Positions 27,901-35,819 are shown, counted from the first letter of the stretch. The stretch: DNA of 64,000 bases from Flavobacterium psychrophilum (GCA_001708385.1 CP012388.1:1922001-1986000); one strand, 5' to 3'. Numbers and translations are program-made. The notes: generated by a model from the sequence alone, not told the origin.

Positions 27901-28399
27901 AGTTAGTACATTTAATCATGCAATGCACGGTGGTTTCTCAAAAAAATATACTGTCGGAATTTATATGGATGATGATGCAGCGGCTAATATGGGACATGAA
28001 GGGGTAGGTATACAGCAAAAGGAGGGGAATGTTCGATATTTCTCTCGAGATGGCGGCGAATTTGGAGCTTTTGGAAAGACAGATTTTACGGACGTCACCC
28101 TACCCGATTTTGAGTCAATTGAAAGATATTATACAAACAAAACAGGTAATAAATATGATAGAGTTGCTTTTTATAGAGCTACAAAAAGTCAGATAATAAA
28201 AGGCACTCAATATGCACATAATAACGTAGGAAATACATATATGTTGTTAGGAGGAAATTGTTCTACATTTGTATCAAATACAATGCGCACTATGTTCACG
28301 AATTATATAAGTCCAGCAGTTGAAGGCAATATTCCGAGAATTAATTTTTTAATTAGGAAATTTACATATAGTGAATATGAAAGAACTAACAAATTATAA
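21932..28399 (+). CDS. Giant SpvB/FG-GAP/RHS-repeat protein with candidate cysteine-hydrolase toxin tip
   Basis: The protein has 2155 residues. A signal peptide ends at NSYAQ (residue 20). An SpvB-like domain follows (GSASYSLPIAVPPSVGDLAPTVSLIYSS, GIVGEGWNIS). FG-GAP/VCBS calcium-binding loops are at about residues 320 (DFDGDGRID), 443 (DFNGDGIS), 554 (DYNGDGKSD), 610 (DFNGDAKTD) and 675 (DLNNDGKTD). Many YD repeats lie between ~1000 and 1650. The RHS core is at ~1720-1830 (RDYLGSILAITDE, HFDAWGNLSK, GRLYDPKLRSFLQPD, NRYSYALNNPLLYADYNGEE). A Gly/Ala-rich pretoxin region is followed by a unique C-terminal domain (~2005-2155) with GHEG (His 2022) and GGNCSTFV (Cys 2110). The His-before-Cys order is like permuted NlpC/P60 or LRAT-type hydrolases. 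It is probably a contact-dependent toxin; the activity is inferred. Confidence 0.88.
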   Translation: MKAKYFLLALILISLNSYAQNFSDTKGELQISDMGSASYSLPIAVPPSVGDLAPTVSLIYSSGTQGGIVGEGWNISNISSISRISTRIDIDGFKDGVDFDSNDKYALDGQRLIPSTGTGGRDTAVLRTEMDSNIKVLGMTDGTGILTNFKAISPDGSISNYLNVSENYNTTDFYIVRHTDINGNYMTYHYTNIAGATRLSEIKFSGNNNGTLANSIKFNYKTAKRSNFTFVNNLRYEKVSLLSSVEVLTNGTLFRKYVISHIADTVLGYERVSQIQEFNGQNEASNPIVFTYNTTPNTVDFTMGTYMDHINFGDVDLSGDFDGDGRIDFLSDTKLYSKLFVSNQNPTITNLNFPSVIWQKERKRLLTGTTLTGSKINQFQSLLFVHEKETTTDFKVYNLQGNSMVNSYTKTIPFDNTAPCIDNCGEGKCDTYDLKGSEMIEGDFNGDGISEIVVFYDTTKRVFNWVTYTVPPEGQPWDPGLFPALPGGGTYNPGTQYNFCHLELEIDRKYRDINIIDLNPTASTTFGSAGYTYLIPTILNNAGFDLTAKKHVIDYNGDGKSDILFINEDTKAYIVLGLRQTTTSPFHAFEKLAEGVLTDYDKDNIMLFGDFNGDAKTDLIMPVAVNSSNWVIYFAKPSSTVGSFYTETHNITNYKPDSYEDDLKTMVYFNDYYTSDLNNDGKTDIVQVFRKKYKEGYLNNDTEFSITAYSNNIGNTTVTNKFTNSFSSTPNTSGSPELPVPIVSQYRHNRRDSHVIFVRNHHNGLYHFQFNKDVIKDYQLKSVSEASGNIVHTIDYLPMEPGTNAATDFYSSSNAQLYPYVELSKAPTMYLVSKLTATVNGRSKFQDFKYRGLVTHLRGLGIIGFTKTARSSWYTAGATTKTYTVNNNNPLLRGANTITWTTTDTNTLFNTTPLGILNKKTNTYETINGANSLYTIRLKTQTFLDYLTNVSNITTYTYDTYSNPLKTSTVTYLSNVAKGSQVIDKLYDNTVNEIDSNYFIGRISSLKTTNTINYGIADTRSSSVKYTYMNGAAAKGNLKTVERTGNQTTAITEEMTYDAFGNVLTKTTSAPGVASRTISSEYDPTGRFVLKETDHHGFITNLEYNNAGQVKKSTNHVGIVTTFTYDNWGKLTEELITNASTSAQKTTFNYIKLAHGGYNIIKHNQALNDYNVTTLDVLGRQIKKSTYGMAANTSIATSVEYDVLGRQIKESLPYYELTGTPKWKTFEYDYLHRPTKIITPAGKIETLTYSGLTVSVNDGSRFKTILKDAFNRDASVTDNGGTINNTYYATGQLREADYGGHKLISAIDGWGNKASLLDPSAGLYRYFYDAFGQITKEETPKGNYEYTYDDKGKLTTKKVSGDEADFITEYTYNANAQVTQEYSYKPISNELINLQAIMYDQYRRPYFISNFYGNDMSQYKTFLYDALGRLISKDIQASEDGFEAAHTAYVTEKYSYNAYNGVMDKITDANGLVLWQLNSVTAGGSPLSETLGNGVTIANTYDDYDFFTSQRHSKNSTNVLYNTYNFNAQRGLLNSRTNNVLGISETFSFDTLDRLTQWTNPVTGTNDYNTYDNRGRITENNAIGQIGYDQIKLYRKSSVNLTPESLAYYQQRPVQAITYTMFKAPNEITEGDKKLKFSYYGSSLNRAKLEYGYAEMTPGAGKEFTKRKLYSDDGKNEIVVDRVAKVVKIRTFIGGDAYSAPLYYESSYNWQTGIETNKKYYIHRDYLGSILAITDEAGIAKEKRHFDAWGNLSKIVNENNVALNIENGLQFLDRGYTSHEHLDEVKLIHMNGRLYDPKLRSFLQPDNFIQNPEDTQNFNRYSYALNNPLLYADYNGEELSALAIIGFSALISTLTYTVTAIANNVPITAGGIITAAFVGAASGAITFGIGEATQAISNFMLKTTVQAAAHGLAQGTLSAIQGGSFKNAFTAGAVSSLASSFYSGDGKIAGLGGEFSKSTAGIISFGTVSGGVGAELSGGNFWQGAAIGLTVSTFNHAMHGGFSKKYTVGIYMDDDAAANMGHEGVGIQQKEGNVRYFSRDGGEFGAFGKTDFTDVTLPDFESIERYYTNKTGNKYDRVAFYRATKSQIIKGTQYAHNNVGNTYMLLGGNCSTFVSNTMRTMFTNYISPAVEGNIPRINFLIRKFTYSEYERTNKL

Positions 28400-28892
28400 G
28401 AAATATCGTTGCTTTTTGTTGATTATAATATTAGTGTTAACAGCGAATTCATGCACTGGAATCGATACCGCTCGCCCTCCAAAGACAAGTGCAGAATCAG
28501 AACAAAAAGGTTTATTGCTTTCCAGATACAAGGCATCACAAGATACTGTTTTGGTTAAAGGAGAGAGGTATATAATCAAGGATGCCTGGACTACACATTG
28601 GTTAAAATCGAGGACATCAAAAGAAATTAATACAGAATTTTATGAATTCTACGTCTCGATTGAAAATATGGAAACCGGTAAATTTTCAAAAACACATGAT
28701 GGAAAAGCACTTCCCGTAGAAAACATTAAATACAAGGGAGAAACATATGGTTATACAAATGGTGTGGGTATCTCATCGGGATTACTATCAATAAATTTTC
28801 TTACAAAAAACAAACCAATTACACCTGATACGATCATATTATCTTTTAGAAATTTCAATACTGTTAGAGATATTTATTTTACAAAACAATAA
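28377..28892 (+). CDS. Lipoprotein overlapping the RHS toxin gene; candidate immunity protein
   Basis: The ATG at 28377 gives 171 residues (a GTG at 28371 is the alternative). It starts inside the last codons of the RHS gene, a 23-base overlap in another frame, so the two are translationally coupled. The N-terminus KKYRCFLLIIILVLTANSC is a lipoprotein signal with the lipidated cysteine at residue 26. The rest is a small soluble domain with no motif I recognise. Position directly after an RHS tip is the classical place for the cognate immunity gene. A lipid anchor would put it in the periplasm, consistent with a toxin acting on the cell wall or envelope. Function is inferred from context only. 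Confidence 0.75.
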   Translation: MKELTNYKKYRCFLLIIILVLTANSCTGIDTARPPKTSAESEQKGLLLSRYKASQDTVLVKGERYIIKDAWTTHWLKSRTSKEINTEFYEFYVSIENMETGKFSKTHDGKALPVENIKYKGETYGYTNGVGISSGLLSINFLTKNKPITPDTIILSFRNFNTVRDIYFTKQ

Positions 28893-28939
28893 GCTATAAT
28901 CCATCTGTATTTAAGTCAGTAATATATTATCTTAAGAAA

Positions 28940-31900
28940 ATGAAACTCGCTCTACTCTATACCCTATTGTTCACACTTACAATTTCGTTTGCCCAGCAAA
29001 AAACAACATCGGTTGGTTTTGTTGAGAATAAGGGCCAGATAGTAGACGAAAAGGGTAAAAAAAACGACAAGGTTTTATACCTTTTAAATACCAATGGGCT
29101 AAATGTACAACTAAGAAAAAGTGGTTTTTCTTATGATGTATATGAGGTTGCAAAACATATTGATAAAAAACAGGAAACAAAAAAGCAAACAGGAAACAGC
29201 CCGGGTGAAGAGGCATTCGGTTATAAATTTCAGCGCGTAGATATCGATTTTCTAGGTAGTAATAAAAGTGCATTTGTTACTGCCTCAGGAAAATCTACAG
29301 ACTATGATAATTATTACACCACTTCTCATGCACCCGAAGGCATTTTATATGTTTATAAATATGAAAAAGTAACGTACCGTAACATCTACCCGAACGTAGA
29401 TGTTATATTTTTTATTCCTAGTGACAAGTCTAAGCCGGTAGAATATAATTTTATTATTCACCCCGGAGGCAAGGTGTCAGATATTAAAATGTGCTTTAAA
29501 GGTGCGGCTACAGAACTTAGGGATAATAAAATAAAAATGAACTTTCGTTTCGGAGTAATGGAGGAAACCCTTCCTTTAAGCTGGCAGGAAGATGGCGGTA
29601 GTAAGCAGGAGGCTCAGGTTTACTATAGAAAAATTAAAAATAATGTATATGGTTTTGCTGCGATAAACAACCCTCAGAAAACGCTTGTAATAGACCCTGT
29701 ACCAGATAGGCTTTGGGGTACCTATTATGGTGGTGGCCTACTGGATTATCCCCTGGATGTTGCTAACGGCCCTAACAATAGCGTATATATGTGTGGCATT
29801 ACGAGCAGTACAAATAATATAGCCACGACAGGTTCATTTATAGAACCAATCTATATCTACAATGGTTTTGTAGTGAAATTCAACACCAACGGAGAACGCC
29901 TTTGGGGTATATACTACTTAGGGCGGGCAGACGTTATGAACGTGGATATTAACGGAAACGTTTATTTTACAGGTAGTACATTTCTGGAAGATAATCTGGC
30001 TACTCCAGGCAGCCATCAGCCGGAAAGGCTCAGTATAACCAATTCTTATTTAATAAAATTTAACAATAGCGGTATAAGAGAGTGGGGAACTTATTACGGA
30101 GGATCTGATTCGACGTATGGTAGATCAATTTGTTTTGATGATGCAAACAATGTTTACCTGGCAGGAGATACATATAGCCCTACCAATATAGCTACTCCGG
30201 GATCGCATCAGCCTCAAGATGGGGGAAGTACTAATCCCGACGGATTTTTAACTAAATTTAGTCCTACGGGTACTCAATTATGGGGTACCTATTACGGAGG
30301 AACAGGTACAGACAGAATAACCTCCGTTGTATTTTCTAACGGTTTTATTTATTTATCAGGAAATACAATAAGCACCGATAAAATTGCCACACCCGGCGCT
30401 TACATACCCACCTATACATTAGGGCAAAAAGGAATGGTGGTAAAGTTTAATACAAACGGGGAAAGAATATGGGGTACTTACTTTGGTAAAACCGGGAATA
30501 TAAATATACGGGGCTCCTCAATTATTGGAGACAACCTCTACCTTCACGGAGTTACAACCAATACCGACCTAAAAAGTGCCGGCACCTTTAACCCTGACTA
30601 TATGCCACTTGCTCTCGGACTTGAGTCGGGTAGCAGTTCTTATATTATAAAATTTAATGTTGCAAATCAGGAAGAGCTGTGGGGAACCTATTTTAACGAA
30701 TACATTCAGGATATAGCTGTTAATAATGATGACTATTTATTATTTACAGGATGTACCAACTTAAATGAGGGCATCGCAACGCCTGGTAGCTATTCTGAGC
30801 AAAAAAAATATGGAGATGCCTATTTTATAAAACTAAGCCCGGACGGGCAACGGGTATGGGGTACGTATTACGGTGGTAATGGCGACGAAGACAATCAGAA
30901 TCAGGAAATATATTGCAACCACATAAGCCTGGATTCAGATAATAACATTTACATCACTGGTGATACATTTAATAGTACAGAAGGATTAGCCTCACCAGGT
31001 GCACACCAAACGAATTTTGGAAATGATTACAGGGATTGCTTTCTTGCAAAATTTAGAGACTGTGATACCCCTGTAATAGCAGGAAGTAATAGCCCGGTTT
31101 GCGTAGGAAAAACCATTGAGCTTAAAGCTACCGGAGGAATAAACTATAGCTGGATAGGACCAGATGGATTTACTTCAAATCAGCAAAACCCAATTATAGA
31201 TAATGCGGGGGTTGTAAACAGTGGCGAATATAAATGCCTTATTACCGGCAACGGTAAATGCGACGGTACAATATTGGTAAATGTAACGGTTGGTGATAAT
31301 ATTTCTCCCCTGCCTAATGTAGTAAACTTACCCGTTCTATCCGGTAATTGTAATAATCTGGTCATAACATTTCCTACTGCGACAGACAATTGCATGGAAG
31401 AAGTCACAGCAACAACAATGTCTCCGTTAAACTATACGACAAGTGGAACATACACTATTGTATGGGATTATCAGGATAACAATAATAATATTTCGCATCA
31501 AAATCAGACAATAATTGTCACAGCGCAACCGCTTCCTATAGCACAGCCGAGCCAATCGTTTTGTTATGAATCATTATTAAGTATAAGTGATATTTTAATT
31601 ACAGGCGAAAATATAAAATGGTATGACGCAGTATTAAATGGAAATATGCTGCAATCATCTTCGTTACTAACATCCGGCATGACGTATTATGTTTCGCAAA
31701 CTATCGGGGGATGCGAGAGCGAAAGAATACCAATTACTATTACAATACATTCAACCCCAAAACCTACAGGCAATCCTGAGCAACATTTCTGTAATGACCA
31801 AAATCCTTCTTTAGCTGATTTAATTGTAAATGGTTCTAATATAGCATTCTATGATTCTGAAACAGGTGGAAACATCCTGCCACTATCAACCGCACTTACC

Positions 31901-32959
31901 AATGGCAATAACTATTGGGTAACTCAAAAGTTAAATAGCTGTGAAAGTACAGAAAGGCTCGTTATTAAGGCCAGCATTACAAATGAATTTCCTGCTAGTA
32001 ATTATGATGTATCTGTATGTGATGATTTAAACGACGGATTCGAAAGTGTAGATCTTACTTTATATAACAACTCCCTCGTTAGCAACAGTGCAAACTACAA
32101 TTTTACGTACTACAAAAGTTTGTTGGGAGCCGAGAACGAATCTGTCTCAGAATTAATTAATGGCAGTAATGGTTTTTCACTTCATCCTGGTATTAATATA
32201 ATATACGTACATATAAGGTTAAACGCTGTGTGCTATAAAATTGTAGAACTGAAAATGCAATTAATTTCCTCACCCGATATTAATCTAAAAGATATTTACG
32301 GAATTTGCGAGGATGGCTCTGTTACAATAAATGGTTTCGGTAATTATGATAGTTATGAATGGTCAAATGGATCTGAATCTTCTTCGACAACAATTTATGA
32401 ACCCGGTGATTATTGGCTAACTGTAACTAAAAACAATGAAGGGATTGTCTGTTCCGACACGAAAAATTTTGAAGTTGTTCTATCTGAAAAACCGCGTATA
32501 AAAACTATCGAAATAAAGGACTGGACAGATAGTGACAATACAATTGCGGTATTTACTTCTGAAATTGGAAACTTTCAATATTCTTTAGATGGGCTGAATT
32601 ATCAGGATAGTAATTACTTTTACGGATTGCCTACCGGTAAGTATAAAGTTTATGTAAAAGATAAAAACGACTGTGGAGTAGACTACGAGGAAATATTTTT
32701 ATTATCTTATCCCAAATTTTTTACACCTAATGACGATGGACAAAATGATGTTTGGAAAATTGAATTCTCATTTTGGGAGCCGGGTTTAATTGTAGAAATT
32801 TATGACAGATACGGAAAGACTATCAAATCACTGTCGCATAAAGATAGTGGATGGGATGGAACGCTTAAAGGACATCATCTACCTTCTACAGATTATTGGT
32901 TTGTAGTTAAACGAGCCGATGGAACTGAGCGTAAGGGACATTTTTCTTTGATAAGATGA
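28940..32959 (+). CDS. SBBP-repeat/Ig-like surface protein with T9SS type B sorting domain
   Basis: The protein has 1339 residues. A signal peptide ends at SFAQ (residue 19). An N-terminal domain follows, opening GFVENKGQIVDEKGKKNDKVLYL, typical of SBBP-containing proteins. SBBP beta-propeller repeats come next, with recurring LWGTYYGG and ATPGSHQ signatures (about residues 255-700). Then there is an Ig-like domain (SNSPVCVGKTIELKATGGINYSWIGP), an HYR-like domain (LVITFPTATDNC), two Cys-containing modules (QSFCYESLLSISDILITG, QHFCNDQNPSLADLIVNG) and the CDDLNDGFESVDLT module seen in the other giants. The type B sorting domain is YPKFFTPNDDGQNDVWKI ... IYDRYGKTIKSL ... GHFSLIR. It is likely a surface adhesin; the substrate is unknown. 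Confidence 0.88.
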   Translation: MKLALLYTLLFTLTISFAQQKTTSVGFVENKGQIVDEKGKKNDKVLYLLNTNGLNVQLRKSGFSYDVYEVAKHIDKKQETKKQTGNSPGEEAFGYKFQRVDIDFLGSNKSAFVTASGKSTDYDNYYTTSHAPEGILYVYKYEKVTYRNIYPNVDVIFFIPSDKSKPVEYNFIIHPGGKVSDIKMCFKGAATELRDNKIKMNFRFGVMEETLPLSWQEDGGSKQEAQVYYRKIKNNVYGFAAINNPQKTLVIDPVPDRLWGTYYGGGLLDYPLDVANGPNNSVYMCGITSSTNNIATTGSFIEPIYIYNGFVVKFNTNGERLWGIYYLGRADVMNVDINGNVYFTGSTFLEDNLATPGSHQPERLSITNSYLIKFNNSGIREWGTYYGGSDSTYGRSICFDDANNVYLAGDTYSPTNIATPGSHQPQDGGSTNPDGFLTKFSPTGTQLWGTYYGGTGTDRITSVVFSNGFIYLSGNTISTDKIATPGAYIPTYTLGQKGMVVKFNTNGERIWGTYFGKTGNINIRGSSIIGDNLYLHGVTTNTDLKSAGTFNPDYMPLALGLESGSSSYIIKFNVANQEELWGTYFNEYIQDIAVNNDDYLLFTGCTNLNEGIATPGSYSEQKKYGDAYFIKLSPDGQRVWGTYYGGNGDEDNQNQEIYCNHISLDSDNNIYITGDTFNSTEGLASPGAHQTNFGNDYRDCFLAKFRDCDTPVIAGSNSPVCVGKTIELKATGGINYSWIGPDGFTSNQQNPIIDNAGVVNSGEYKCLITGNGKCDGTILVNVTVGDNISPLPNVVNLPVLSGNCNNLVITFPTATDNCMEEVTATTMSPLNYTTSGTYTIVWDYQDNNNNISHQNQTIIVTAQPLPIAQPSQSFCYESLLSISDILITGENIKWYDAVLNGNMLQSSSLLTSGMTYYVSQTIGGCESERIPITITIHSTPKPTGNPEQHFCNDQNPSLADLIVNGSNIAFYDSETGGNILPLSTALTNGNNYWVTQKLNSCESTERLVIKASITNEFPASNYDVSVCDDLNDGFESVDLTLYNNSLVSNSANYNFTYYKSLLGAENESVSELINGSNGFSLHPGINIIYVHIRLNAVCYKIVELKMQLISSPDINLKDIYGICEDGSVTINGFGNYDSYEWSNGSESSSTTIYEPGDYWLTVTKNNEGIVCSDTKNFEVVLSEKPRIKTIEIKDWTDSDNTIAVFTSEIGNFQYSLDGLNYQDSNYFYGLPTGKYKVYVKDKNDCGVDYEEIFLLSYPKFFTPNDDGQNDVWKIEFSFWEPGLIVEIYDRYGKTIKSLSHKDSGWDGTLKGHHLPSTDYWFVVKRADGTERKGHFSLIR

Positions 32960-33073
32960 TTTAAGCTTTGTGTTTTAATTCGTGTTTTGTGGCGAAATTT
33001 CTAAAATATTTTGGTTATGATTTGCCACAAATTTTATCTATTTTGAAAATTTGAGGACAGCATAACAAAATAA

Positions 33074-33105
33074 AAACCCCGAAAAATCAACATTTTTCGG
33101 GGTTT
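33074..33105 (+). terminator. Intrinsic terminator after the SBBP-repeat gene
   Basis: A 14-bp perfect stem, AAACCCCGAAAAAT (33074-33087) with ATTTTTCGGGGTTT (33092-33105), has a CAAC loop. The following T-run is interrupted (TTTACGAAGTTTTTT). Confidence 0.85.
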
Positions 33106-33236
33106 ACGAAGTTTTTTGAAAATTTTGCTTTGTTTTGAAAAGCTAAAAATAAACGTCTCAGCAGGCTGAGAGGGACTCCAGTCGAACACCTTATAGAAGT
33201 TTTAATATTTTTAAATACTATTAAACATACCCTATA

Positions 33237-33254
33237 ATATACTTTTTAGTATAT
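33237..33254 (+). promoter_or_regulatory. Candidate TetR operator overlapping the tetR promoter
   Basis: ATATACT (33237-33243) and AGTATAT (33248-33254) form a perfect 7-bp inverted repeat around TTTT. It overlaps the -7 box TATATTTG (33250-33257, an exact TAnnTTTG match) of the TetR-family gene that begins at 33276. Placement over the promoter suggests autorepression. The same sequence, inverted, recurs just upstream of the SDR gene. Confidence 0.55.
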
Positions 33255-33257
33255 TTG
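33250..33257 (+). promoter_or_regulatory. Promoter -7 box of the tetR-like gene
   Basis: TATATTTG is an exact match to TAnnTTTG, 18 bases before the ATG at 33276, and overlaps the inverted repeat that is a candidate operator. Confidence 0.55.
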
Positions 33258-33275
33258 TAACATAAACAATTAACC

Positions 33276-33866
33276 ATGTTGACAAAAGCAGAAAAGACAA
33301 AACAGTTTATACTTGAAACAGCAGCACCTCTTTATAATAAAAAGGGTATTTCTGGCGTAAATATAGATGACGTGCTTGCGGAAACTAAATTAACAAAAGG
33401 ATGCCTGTATGGCCATTTTGAAAACAAAGACGATCTTACCGTACAGGTTGTTGACCTGATGCTGAAAAAGGTTTCTGATAGAGTGTACCAGGCCGTAGCA
33501 AATGCTAAAACTGCAAGGGCTAAAGTTTTTGCTTTTCTTGACTTCTATAAAGACCCAATTGATACTTATATATCAGGGGGTTGCCCAATATTTAACACTG
33601 CAGTTGAAGTAGATGATAATTTTCCGTTGATTAAAGAAAAAGTAGCTGCTGTATTTCGACTGGGACAAGAGGGCCTTACCAATATATTAAAAGAAGGTAT
33701 TGAAAATGGAGAATTTTCTACTCAGCTTGACCCTGTTGTTATGGCATTTAAACTTGTTGCTGCTACCGAAGGTGGCATTGTAATGTGCCGTACATTGAAT
33801 ACCATGAAACCAATGCAATCATTAATAAAAAATTTAAAGGCAGAATTAGATCAATATAAGGCTTGA
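33276..33866 (+). CDS. TetR/AcrR-family transcriptional regulator
   Basis: The protein has 196 residues. The N-terminal TetR helix-turn-helix is clear (TKQFILETAAPLYNKKGISGVNIDDVLAETKLTKGCLYGHFENKDDLTVQVV, residues ~9-60). The C-terminal ligand domain has GGCPIFNTAVEVDDNFP, the form seen in regulators of oxidoreductase or efflux genes responding to electrophiles. It is followed in the same direction by an SDR and an MDR oxidoreductase, the likely regulon. Inverted repeats at its own promoter and in the gap before the SDR support local control. Confidence 0.92.
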   Translation: MLTKAEKTKQFILETAAPLYNKKGISGVNIDDVLAETKLTKGCLYGHFENKDDLTVQVVDLMLKKVSDRVYQAVANAKTARAKVFAFLDFYKDPIDTYISGGCPIFNTAVEVDDNFPLIKEKVAAVFRLGQEGLTNILKEGIENGEFSTQLDPVVMAFKLVAATEGGIVMCRTLNTMKPMQSLIKNLKAELDQYKA

Positions 33867-33873
33867 TTTTTTT

Positions 33874-33909
33874 TATTTTAAAATAGACCAAAAAGTATAT
33901 TTTAAAATA
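33874..33909. repeat. Duplicated 12-bp palindrome upstream of the SDR gene
   Basis: TATTTTAAAATA, a perfect palindrome, occurs at 33874-33885 and again at 33898-33909 in the 110-base gap between the TetR-like gene and the SDR. Between them lies AAAAAGTATATTT (33890-33902), the reverse complement of part of the tetR operator candidate. This is probably a regulator-binding region. Confidence 0.55.
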
Positions 33910-33976
33910 AAAATTTTTTATGCAAAACAATAACTGAACGCTTACTGATTAGTAATAATATTAAAAACACAAGAAT

Positions 33977-34743
33977 ATGAATTTAAAGGATAAAACAATA
34001 TTGATAACTGGTGGGGCATCGGGTATAGGCCTTGAAGCCACCAAACAATTTTTAGCAATTGGTGCTAAAGTAATTATTACCGGAAGAAACCATGCCAAAC
34101 TTGATGCTGCTAAAAAAGCACATCCTGCTATTACTGCCATACAAAGTGATGCAGGAAATAAAGACGATGCACAGTCGCTTTTTAATAAAGTAAAAGAACT
34201 TGGCGGTATTGACATTCTGTATAATAATGCAGCCGTACTAGTCCCGCCATTAAATTTAGGCATTGCCAATGACAAACATATTGATGGTGCGGCCCACGAA
34301 ATGGAAGTTAATTACCTGGGTGTACTAAGGTTAAATAACCTTTTTATGGGCATGCTGCAATCAAGAAAAGAAGCTGCAATAATAAACACAACATCGATAC
34401 TGAGCCAGGCTCCATCTTTAATTGAAGCCACATACTCTTCTTCTAAAACAGCTTTAGCTTTTTATACCATATCACTCCGTGAACATTTAAAAATCATTGG
34501 CAGTAACGTGAAAGTATTTGAACTGATTCCGCCACTTGTTGCTACAGAAATGACCGCAGACAGAAACGATAAAAAATATCTCCGCAGGAAATGGTAAAAG
34601 GCCTTATTAACGGTTTGCAAAAAGAACATTATACAATTAGGGTGGGCGACGCAAAACTGTTTAACCTGGTTAACAGGTTTTTTCCTAAAACTGCCTTTAA
34701 GATAATTAACCCAAAGAAAAGTCATCAACTTTTAAAAAAATAA
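33977..34743 (+). pseudogene. Short-chain dehydrogenase/reductase (SDR), broken by a one-base deletion
   Basis: The first frame (33977-34597, 206 residues) has the SDR cofactor motif TGGASGIGLE (residues ~11-20), the NNAA motif (ILYNNAAV), an active-site Ser near TTSILS, and YSSSK (catalytic Tyr-xxx-Lys). It then runs off into KKYLRRKW. Restoring one A in the run at 34571-34576 gives KKISPQEMVKGLINGLQKEHY and a normal SDR C-terminus ending at the TAA 34741-34743, one base before the next gene. The intact protein would be about 255 residues. The change lies in a homopolymer, so a sequencing error is as likely as a true lesion. The catalytic residues are upstream, so partial activity is conceivable. 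It is co-directional with tetR-like and MDR genes. Confidence 0.85.
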
Positions 34744-34744
34744 G

Positions 34745-35743
34745 ATGAAAGCATTTACAATAAATAAGTATACCAAAGGCGACCTGCAACTTGCAGATGT
34801 TGCTACTCCAAAAGTGGGCGAAAATGAAGTTTTGGTAGAAATTCATGCGGCAGGGGTTAACCTTTTGGATTCAAAAATTAAAACAGGAGAATTTAAACTG
34901 ATACTCTCCTATAAAATGCCTTTAATCCTAGGGCATGATGTGGCCGGTGTAGTTACCAAAGCAGGTAAGAATGTCAAAAAATTTAAAATTGGCGACGAGG
35001 TATATTCACGCACACCAGACCACCATATAGGCACTTTTGCCCAATACATTGCCATAAATGAAAAGGATGTAGCTTTTAAACCTAAAAACCTGAGTATGGA
35101 AGAAGCCGCTTCCATTCCGCTAGTAGCACTTACCGCATGGCAGGCACTGGCTAAAAGGGCCAATTTAAAAAAAGGCCAGAAAATATTTATCCAGGCAGGT
35201 TCTGGTGGCGTAGGCACTATAGCCATCCAGCTGGCAAAATATTTAGGCGCAACCGTTGCTACAACTGCCAGTAAAAAAAGCTTTGAACTACTTAAAAGCC
35301 TGGGCGCTGATGTATTGATTGATTATAAAACTCAGGATTTTGAAAACGTTCTTAAAGATTATGATGTAGTACTTAATAGCCAGGATACCAAAACACTCGA
35401 AAAATCACTTAAAATCCTGAAATCCGGTGGCCATGCTATTTCTATTTCAGGTCCGCCCACACCAGAATTCGCTGCTGAAATAGGATTACCATGGTATCTG
35501 AAAGCAATTTTATCATTACTTAGTTTTAGTATTAGGAGTAAAGCTAAAAAAAACCTTATTGATTATTTTTTCCTTTTTATGAAAGCTGATGGAAACCAGC
35601 TACAGGAAATTACCAAACTGATTGAAGCTAACACCCTTAAACCGATAATAGATAAAGTATTTACTTTTGAACAGACTAACGATGCAATACAGTATGTGGA
35701 GAGTGGCCGGGCCAAAGGCAAAATAGTTATCAAAATAAAATAA
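34745..35743 (+). CDS. NADP-dependent MDR-family oxidoreductase (quinone-reductase type)
   Basis: The protein has 332 residues of the medium-chain dehydrogenase/reductase superfamily. The GroES-like N-terminal half has VEIHAAGVNLLDSKIKTG and GHDVAGVVTKAG. The Rossmann half has FIQAGSGGVGTIAIQLAKYLGATVATTAS. Zinc ligands of true alcohol dehydrogenases are missing, which fits the quinone oxidoreductase/enone reductase subgroup. It starts one base after the SDR stop, so the genes are one operon, probably under the TetR-type regulator. A role in detoxifying quinones or reactive carbonyls is a reasonable inference. Confidence 0.9.
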   Translation: MKAFTINKYTKGDLQLADVATPKVGENEVLVEIHAAGVNLLDSKIKTGEFKLILSYKMPLILGHDVAGVVTKAGKNVKKFKIGDEVYSRTPDHHIGTFAQYIAINEKDVAFKPKNLSMEEAASIPLVALTAWQALAKRANLKKGQKIFIQAGSGGVGTIAIQLAKYLGATVATTASKKSFELLKSLGADVLIDYKTQDFENVLKDYDVVLNSQDTKTLEKSLKILKSGGHAISISGPPTPEFAAEIGLPWYLKAILSLLSFSIRSKAKKNLIDYFFLFMKADGNQLQEITKLIEANTLKPIIDKVFTFEQTNDAIQYVESGRAKGKIVIKIK

Positions 35744-35819
35744 CAGCAAACAATATTAAAACACAAAACATGAAGTGTTACCTGGGGCCAGCCCAAACAC
35801 ATTAAGCGCTTAAACAAAA

